This document shows, piece by piece, positions 60,955 through 64,000 of a DNA stretch of 64,000 nt. The stretch comes from Bacteroidota bacterium. GTDB lineage: Bacteria > Bacteroidota > Bacteroidia > Chitinophagales > Chitinophagaceae. Every line of letters starts with the position of its first letter. The first letter of the stretch is position 1. The notes under the pieces were generated by a model. That model ran no database searches. It was not told the DNA's origin and saw only the letters and a list, made by a program, of their open reading frames with translations. Position numbers and translations under genes: made by a program. Where the stretch lies: the NCBI GenBank assembly GCA_018266775.1, contig JAFDZS010000001.1:563175-627174 (forward strand), given 5' to 3'.

Positions 60955-62122
60955 GGAGATGGAGAACTCCTTTAAGCAACTGGAAGCTTATTGTGAGCAG
61001 GAAGCATATAAAGGCTGGGATCCTTACGATGGACTGAACAGTACATTGTTCAATGCCGTACCAGGACTATCGAAAAGCAGGATGGCACGTTTGGCGTGGA
61101 TACAAACCTTCAAACGTTCGCCCATTAACCTGCGTAAACTCACCGGTGTAAAAAAGGATTATAATCCAAAAGCACTGGGCTTGTTTCTTTCCAGCTATTG
61201 TACATTATATACAATAGAACCGAAAGAAGCATACATGGAAAAGATATACTTCTTTGCAGCAAAAATACAGGAGTTGCAAAGCAGTGGATGGAGCGGGGCT
61301 TGCTGGGGATATAATTTTGACTGGCAGGCAAGAGCATTCTTTCAACCGAAGTATACGCCAACAGTTGTTGCGTCTGTATTTATCGGCAGTGCATTGCTGG
61401 ATGCTTATGAAATAACCAAAGAAGAACGGTTATTGAAAATGGCACGCAGCACCTGCAATTTTATATTGAAAGATTTGAACCGCACGGCAGATGATAAAGG
61501 CAACTTTGCTTTCTCTTATTCACCGCTGGATAAAAGTGTGGTGTTTAATGCATCGTTGCTCGGCAGCAGGTTACTGGCAAGGGTGTACAGCTTCACTAAG
61601 GAACAAATGCTGATTGATGAAGCAAAGAAGTCGGTGGCGTTTTGCAGCAGTTATCAAAAAGAAGATGGATCGTGGGGGTATGGTACATTGCCATTTCACC
61701 AGTGGATTGATAATTTTCATACAGGGTATAACCTGGAGTGTATTTACGATTACATGAAATATTCCGGCGACCATTCGTATGAAGAAGTAGTGAAGAAAGG
61801 ATATGACTATTATATAAAAACATTTTTCACCAATGAGGGGGTGCCCAAATACTACAGTAATTCGGTGTACCCCATTGATGTACATGCGCCGGCACAAATG
61901 ATTGTTACCGTAGCCAAACTGGGCACTTATGCGCAGGATAAAGCTGAGGTAAACAAAGTGCTGGAGTGGACAATAAAAAATATGCAATCGAACAAAGGAT
62001 ATTTTTATTACCAGGTGAATAAATATTTTTCATCTAAAATTCCATACATGCGCTGGGCGCAGGCATGGATGTTTTATGCATTAACAACCTACCTTAAATT
62101 AGAATACCATGAGCAGAATTGA
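60941..62122 (+). CDS. Alpha/alpha-toroid protein of polysaccharide loci
   Basis: A 393-residue cytoplasmic-looking protein made of repeated helical hairpins with Trp, Tyr and Gly turns (SGWSGACWGYNFDWQARAFF, DDKGNFAFSYSPLD, EDGSWGYGTLPFHQWIDNFHTGYNLECIYDYM, MRWAQAWMFYALTTYL). The pattern is that of six-hairpin glycosidase or polysaccharide-lyase toroids. Homologues are sometimes mislabelled as aminolevulinate dehydratase, for which no active-site Lys motif is present. There is no signal peptide, so a cytoplasmic role on lipid-linked sugars is possible. It overlaps both neighbours by 14 bases. Confidence 0.7.
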   Translation: MSMYKEMENSFKQLEAYCEQEAYKGWDPYDGLNSTLFNAVPGLSKSRMARLAWIQTFKRSPINLRKLTGVKKDYNPKALGLFLSSYCTLYTIEPKEAYMEKIYFFAAKIQELQSSGWSGACWGYNFDWQARAFFQPKYTPTVVASVFIGSALLDAYEITKEERLLKMARSTCNFILKDLNRTADDKGNFAFSYSPLDKSVVFNASLLGSRLLARVYSFTKEQMLIDEAKKSVAFCSSYQKEDGSWGYGTLPFHQWIDNFHTGYNLECIYDYMKYSGDHSYEEVVKKGYDYYIKTFFTNEGVPKYYSNSVYPIDVHAPAQMIVTVAKLGTYAQDKAEVNKVLEWTIKNMQSNKGYFYYQVNKYFSSKIPYMRWAQAWMFYALTTYLKLEYHEQN

Positions 62123-62876
62123 AATTTGTAACATTCCTGTAGATGATTACACCATGCAGGAAACAATTCAGTTAATTGATAAGGCCATTGCAGAAAACAG
62201 GCCGATACACCATGTAGTGATCAATGCTGCGAAAGTAGTGAATGCGCAAAAAGACGCAGCGCTGAAAGAATCGATCGTGGATTGTGATATCATAAATGCT
62301 GATGGACAGGCCATCGTTTGGGCCTCCCGGTTTTTAGGAAGGCCATTGCCAGAGCGTGTAGCCGGTATCGATATCATGGCTAATTTAGTGAAACTGGCAA
62401 GCGAAAAAAATTACCGCATCTTCTTTTTAGGCGCAAAAGAAAATGTAGTGAAAGATGTGGTGGATACCTATACGCAACAATATGGAAGCGGTATCATTGC
62501 CGGCTACCGTAATGGCTATTTTACTAAAGAGGAAGAAGCTGATGTGGCCAAACAAATTGCCGACTCCGGTGCCAGCATTTTATTTGTGGCTATGAGTTCA
62601 CCCAAAAAAGAAATATTTCTGAATACCTATAAACACCTGATCAAAACGCCATTCATTATGGGTGTGGGCGGAAGCTTTGATGTAGTATCAGGTTTGGTAA
62701 AGCGTGCACCGGTTTGGATGCAGAAGGCGGGCCTGGAATGGTTTTACCGCGTATTGCAGGAACCAAGGCGGATGTGGAAACGATACCTGTTTGGTAATTC
62801 GGAATTTATTTTTTTGGTGGCAAAAGAAAAGTGGAAGCAAACCTTTGGTGGTAAAAAGCAGCAAATAATCTTATAG
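62109..62876 (+). CDS. WecG/TagA/CpsF-family glycosyltransferase (GT26)
   Basis: A 255-residue GT26 enzyme. ICNIPVDDYTMQETIQLIDKAI, VVINAAKVVNAQKD, INADGQAIVWASRFLG (catalytic Asp in NADGQ) and AGIDIMANLV fit the family; GVGGSFDVVSGLVKRAPVWMQKAGLEWFYRVLQEPRRMWKRYLFGN is its conserved C-terminal block, which binds membrane and acceptor. It transfers ManNAc (or ManNAcA) to lipid-PP-GlcNAc. The UDP-GlcNAc 2-epimerase gene 110 bases downstream supplies UDP-ManNAc, so the pair is functionally consistent. It overlaps the toroid gene by 14 bases. Confidence 0.95.
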   Translation: MSRIEICNIPVDDYTMQETIQLIDKAIAENRPIHHVVINAAKVVNAQKDAALKESIVDCDIINADGQAIVWASRFLGRPLPERVAGIDIMANLVKLASEKNYRIFFLGAKENVVKDVVDTYTQQYGSGIIAGYRNGYFTKEEEADVAKQIADSGASILFVAMSSPKKEIFLNTYKHLIKTPFIMGVGGSFDVVSGLVKRAPVWMQKAGLEWFYRVLQEPRRMWKRYLFGNSEFIFLVAKEKWKQTFGGKKQQIIL

Positions 62877-62954
62877 CATCAGGACGCCTGAAGCGGCCTG
62901 ATGGATAATAAGATAGTAGCGTGATTAATTAAAAATTGTCAGCCGTTTCAGGCG
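62877..62954. repeat. Paired REP-like palindromes after the TagA-type gene
   Basis: CATCAGG-A-CGC-CTGAA-GCG-G-CCTGATG (62877-62903) is a stem-loop beginning right after the TAG stop. The 13-mer CGCCTGAAGCGGC (62885-62897) recurs inverted as GCCGTTTCAGGCG at 62942-62954 with one difference. They fill most of the 110-base gap before wecB. Confidence 0.6.
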
Positions 62955-62986
62955 TGCCGGCAGGAAACATTAAAACCTAAACCATA

Positions 62987-64000
62987 ATGAACATTACATT
63001 AGTTGCGGGTGCCCGTCCTAACTTTATGAAAATTGCACCTATCATTAAGGCAATTAAAGCGGCGCAGGCTGCAGGAAAAAATATTACCTGCAGGCTGGTG
63101 CATACGGGCCAGCATTATGATAAAAAAATGAGTGCCGATTTTTTTGAACAACTCGGTATTCCTGAACCGGATACTAACCTGGAATGCGGTGGTGGTACCC
63201 AGGCAGAACAAACTGCAGCCATTATGGTAAAGTTTGAACAGGAGTTGCAGGCTCACCGCCCGGATTTGATTCTGGTAGTGGGAGATGTAACCTCAACCAT
63301 GGCATGCACCATCACAGCAAAAAAATTATGTATTGCCGCCACACACGTAGAAGCGGGTATTCGTTCAGGTGATATGACCATGCCGGAAGAGATCAACCGG
63401 ATTGTTACCGATTCTTTGTGCGATTATTTTTTTACCACCAGTGAACAGGCCAATGCACAACTGAAAAAATCGGGTGTGGAGGATAAAGCCATTTTCTTTG
63501 TAGGCAACACCATGATTGATACGTTATATCAAAATATTGACCGGGTAAGAAAACCGGATTTCTGGGAGGGGCAACAGTTAACGGAAGGAAATTATTTTTT
63601 GGTAACATTGCACCGTCCTTCTAATGTAGATGATCCAAAAAAACTGGCCGATATAATTAAAGCCATTACAGATGCAGCGAAGGGATACCCCATCATCTTC
63701 CCCGTGCATCCAAGAACAAGGCAGATCATTGATAAACATCACATCAATTCAAAAGGTATTGTGATGATTGACCCGCAGGGATATTTGGAATTTATGTATA
63801 TGGTAAAAAATGCCAAAGGCATTATTACCGATAGTGGAGGTATTACTGAAGAAGCCACAGTACTGCATGTGCCCTGCTTAACTTTGCGTAATTCAACCGA
63901 AAGGCCGGAAACGGTAACTATCGGCACCAATGAATTAATTGGCGACAGGATAGATCAACTAAAACCATACCTGGAAAAAATCATTGCAGGCCAATGGAAG
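62987..64000 (+). CDS. wecB: UDP-N-acetylglucosamine 2-epimerase (non-hydrolysing), 3' end outside window
   Basis: ATG 62987 opens a frame of 338 codons that is still open at base 64000, so the C-terminus is missing (a normal family length is about 375). It begins MNITLVAGARPNFMKIAPIIKAI, with the Asn/Arg loop of the family, then LVHTGQHYDKKMSADFFEQLG, HVEAGIRSGDMTMPEEINRI (catalytic region), LVTLHRPSNVDDPKKL and ITDSGGITEEATVLHVPCLTLRNSTERPET. The reaction is UDP-GlcNAc to UDP-ManNAc. It supplies the ManNAc donor for the TagA-type transferase just upstream. Confidence 0.95.
   Translation, partial: MNITLVAGARPNFMKIAPIIKAIKAAQAAGKNITCRLVHTGQHYDKKMSADFFEQLGIPEPDTNLECGGGTQAEQTAAIMVKFEQELQAHRPDLILVVGDVTSTMACTITAKKLCIAATHVEAGIRSGDMTMPEEINRIVTDSLCDYFFTTSEQANAQLKKSGVEDKAIFFVGNTMIDTLYQNIDRVRKPDFWEGQQLTEGNYFLVTLHRPSNVDDPKKLADIIKAITDAAKGYPIIFPVHPRTRQIIDKHHINSKGIVMIDPQGYLEFMYMVKNAKGIITDSGGITEEATVLHVPCLTLRNSTERPETVTIGTNELIGDRIDQLKPYLEKIIAGQWK

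Noticed and set aside
60941..62122. Delta-aminolevulinic acid dehydratase annotation
   Set aside because: No zinc or Schiff-base lysine motifs of that enzyme are present, and the helical-hairpin repeat pattern fits a toroid instead.
62877..62903. Hairpin after the TagA-type gene as a Rho-independent terminator
   Set aside because: There is no T-run after the stem, and wecB follows in the same direction with no obvious promoter, so readthrough is more likely.

Overview
The window comes from a member of the Bacteroidota, most likely Chitinophagaceae or a close relative. The signs are a type IX secretion C-terminal sorting domain on a giant FG-GAP protein, many exported proteins whose signal peptides end in a residue pair like AQ, promoters of the Bacteroidota type (TAnnTTTG near -7 with TTG/TTTG upstream), families typical of the phylum (DUF5916, DUF2911, DUF4197, TIGR02757, UpxY) and a general lack of strong Shine-Dalgarno sequences. 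I saw no tRNA, rRNA, CRISPR array, transposase or phage gene.

Positions 1-39,100 are mixed chromosomal housekeeping and envelope genes. In order: the end of an outer-membrane protein and lptC; an orphan TPR-type sensor kinase; a Kv-beta-like aldo/keto reductase, an ArsC/Spx-like protein and OsmC; a four-gene drug-efflux operon (tetR-tolC-emrA-emrB type) with tandem operator-like palindromes over its promoter; an SDR and a DUF5916 outer-membrane protein; a DoxX-like protein, a BNR-repeat protein and a cyclophilin; a tiny predicted secreted peptide; lysS; DUF4197, patatin, a flavin reductase/FAH pair and a fatty acid hydroxylase; a GNAT/hypothetical/TIGR02757/trans-sulfuration operon; a 1456-residue FG-GAP secreted protein; asnB; two DUF2911 paralogues; an ACP phosphodiesterase; a PepSY-like periplasmic protein; and an M28 peptidase.

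Positions 39,500-64,000 form one co-directional capsule/exopolysaccharide locus that runs off the right edge. It opens with a recognisable promoter and palindromes, an OPX export lipoprotein and a Wzc-type tyrosine kinase, followed by an UpxY antiterminator with a repeat-containing leader. Sugar supply includes Fcl and Gmd (GDP-L-fucose), a plant-type GDP-mannose 3,5-epimerase (GDP-L-galactose/gulose) and WecB (UDP-ManNAc), the last beside a WecG/TagA transferase that would use ManNAc. Wzx, Wzy and five further glycosyltransferases complete a Wzx/Wzy pathway.

The most unusual part is 55.4-62.9 kb. It holds a PHP phosphoesterase whose 3' end carries a perfect 22-bp inverted repeat, an 802-residue fusion of a CapK/PaaK-like adenylate-forming domain to a HisC-like PLP aminotransferase, and a trio of genes joined by 14-bp overlaps (bi-domain dehydrogenase, alpha/alpha-toroid protein, TagA-type transferase). 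The fusion together with this trio is my best candidate for an undescribed polysaccharide-modification module. REP-like palindromes are scattered between genes in this half of the window.
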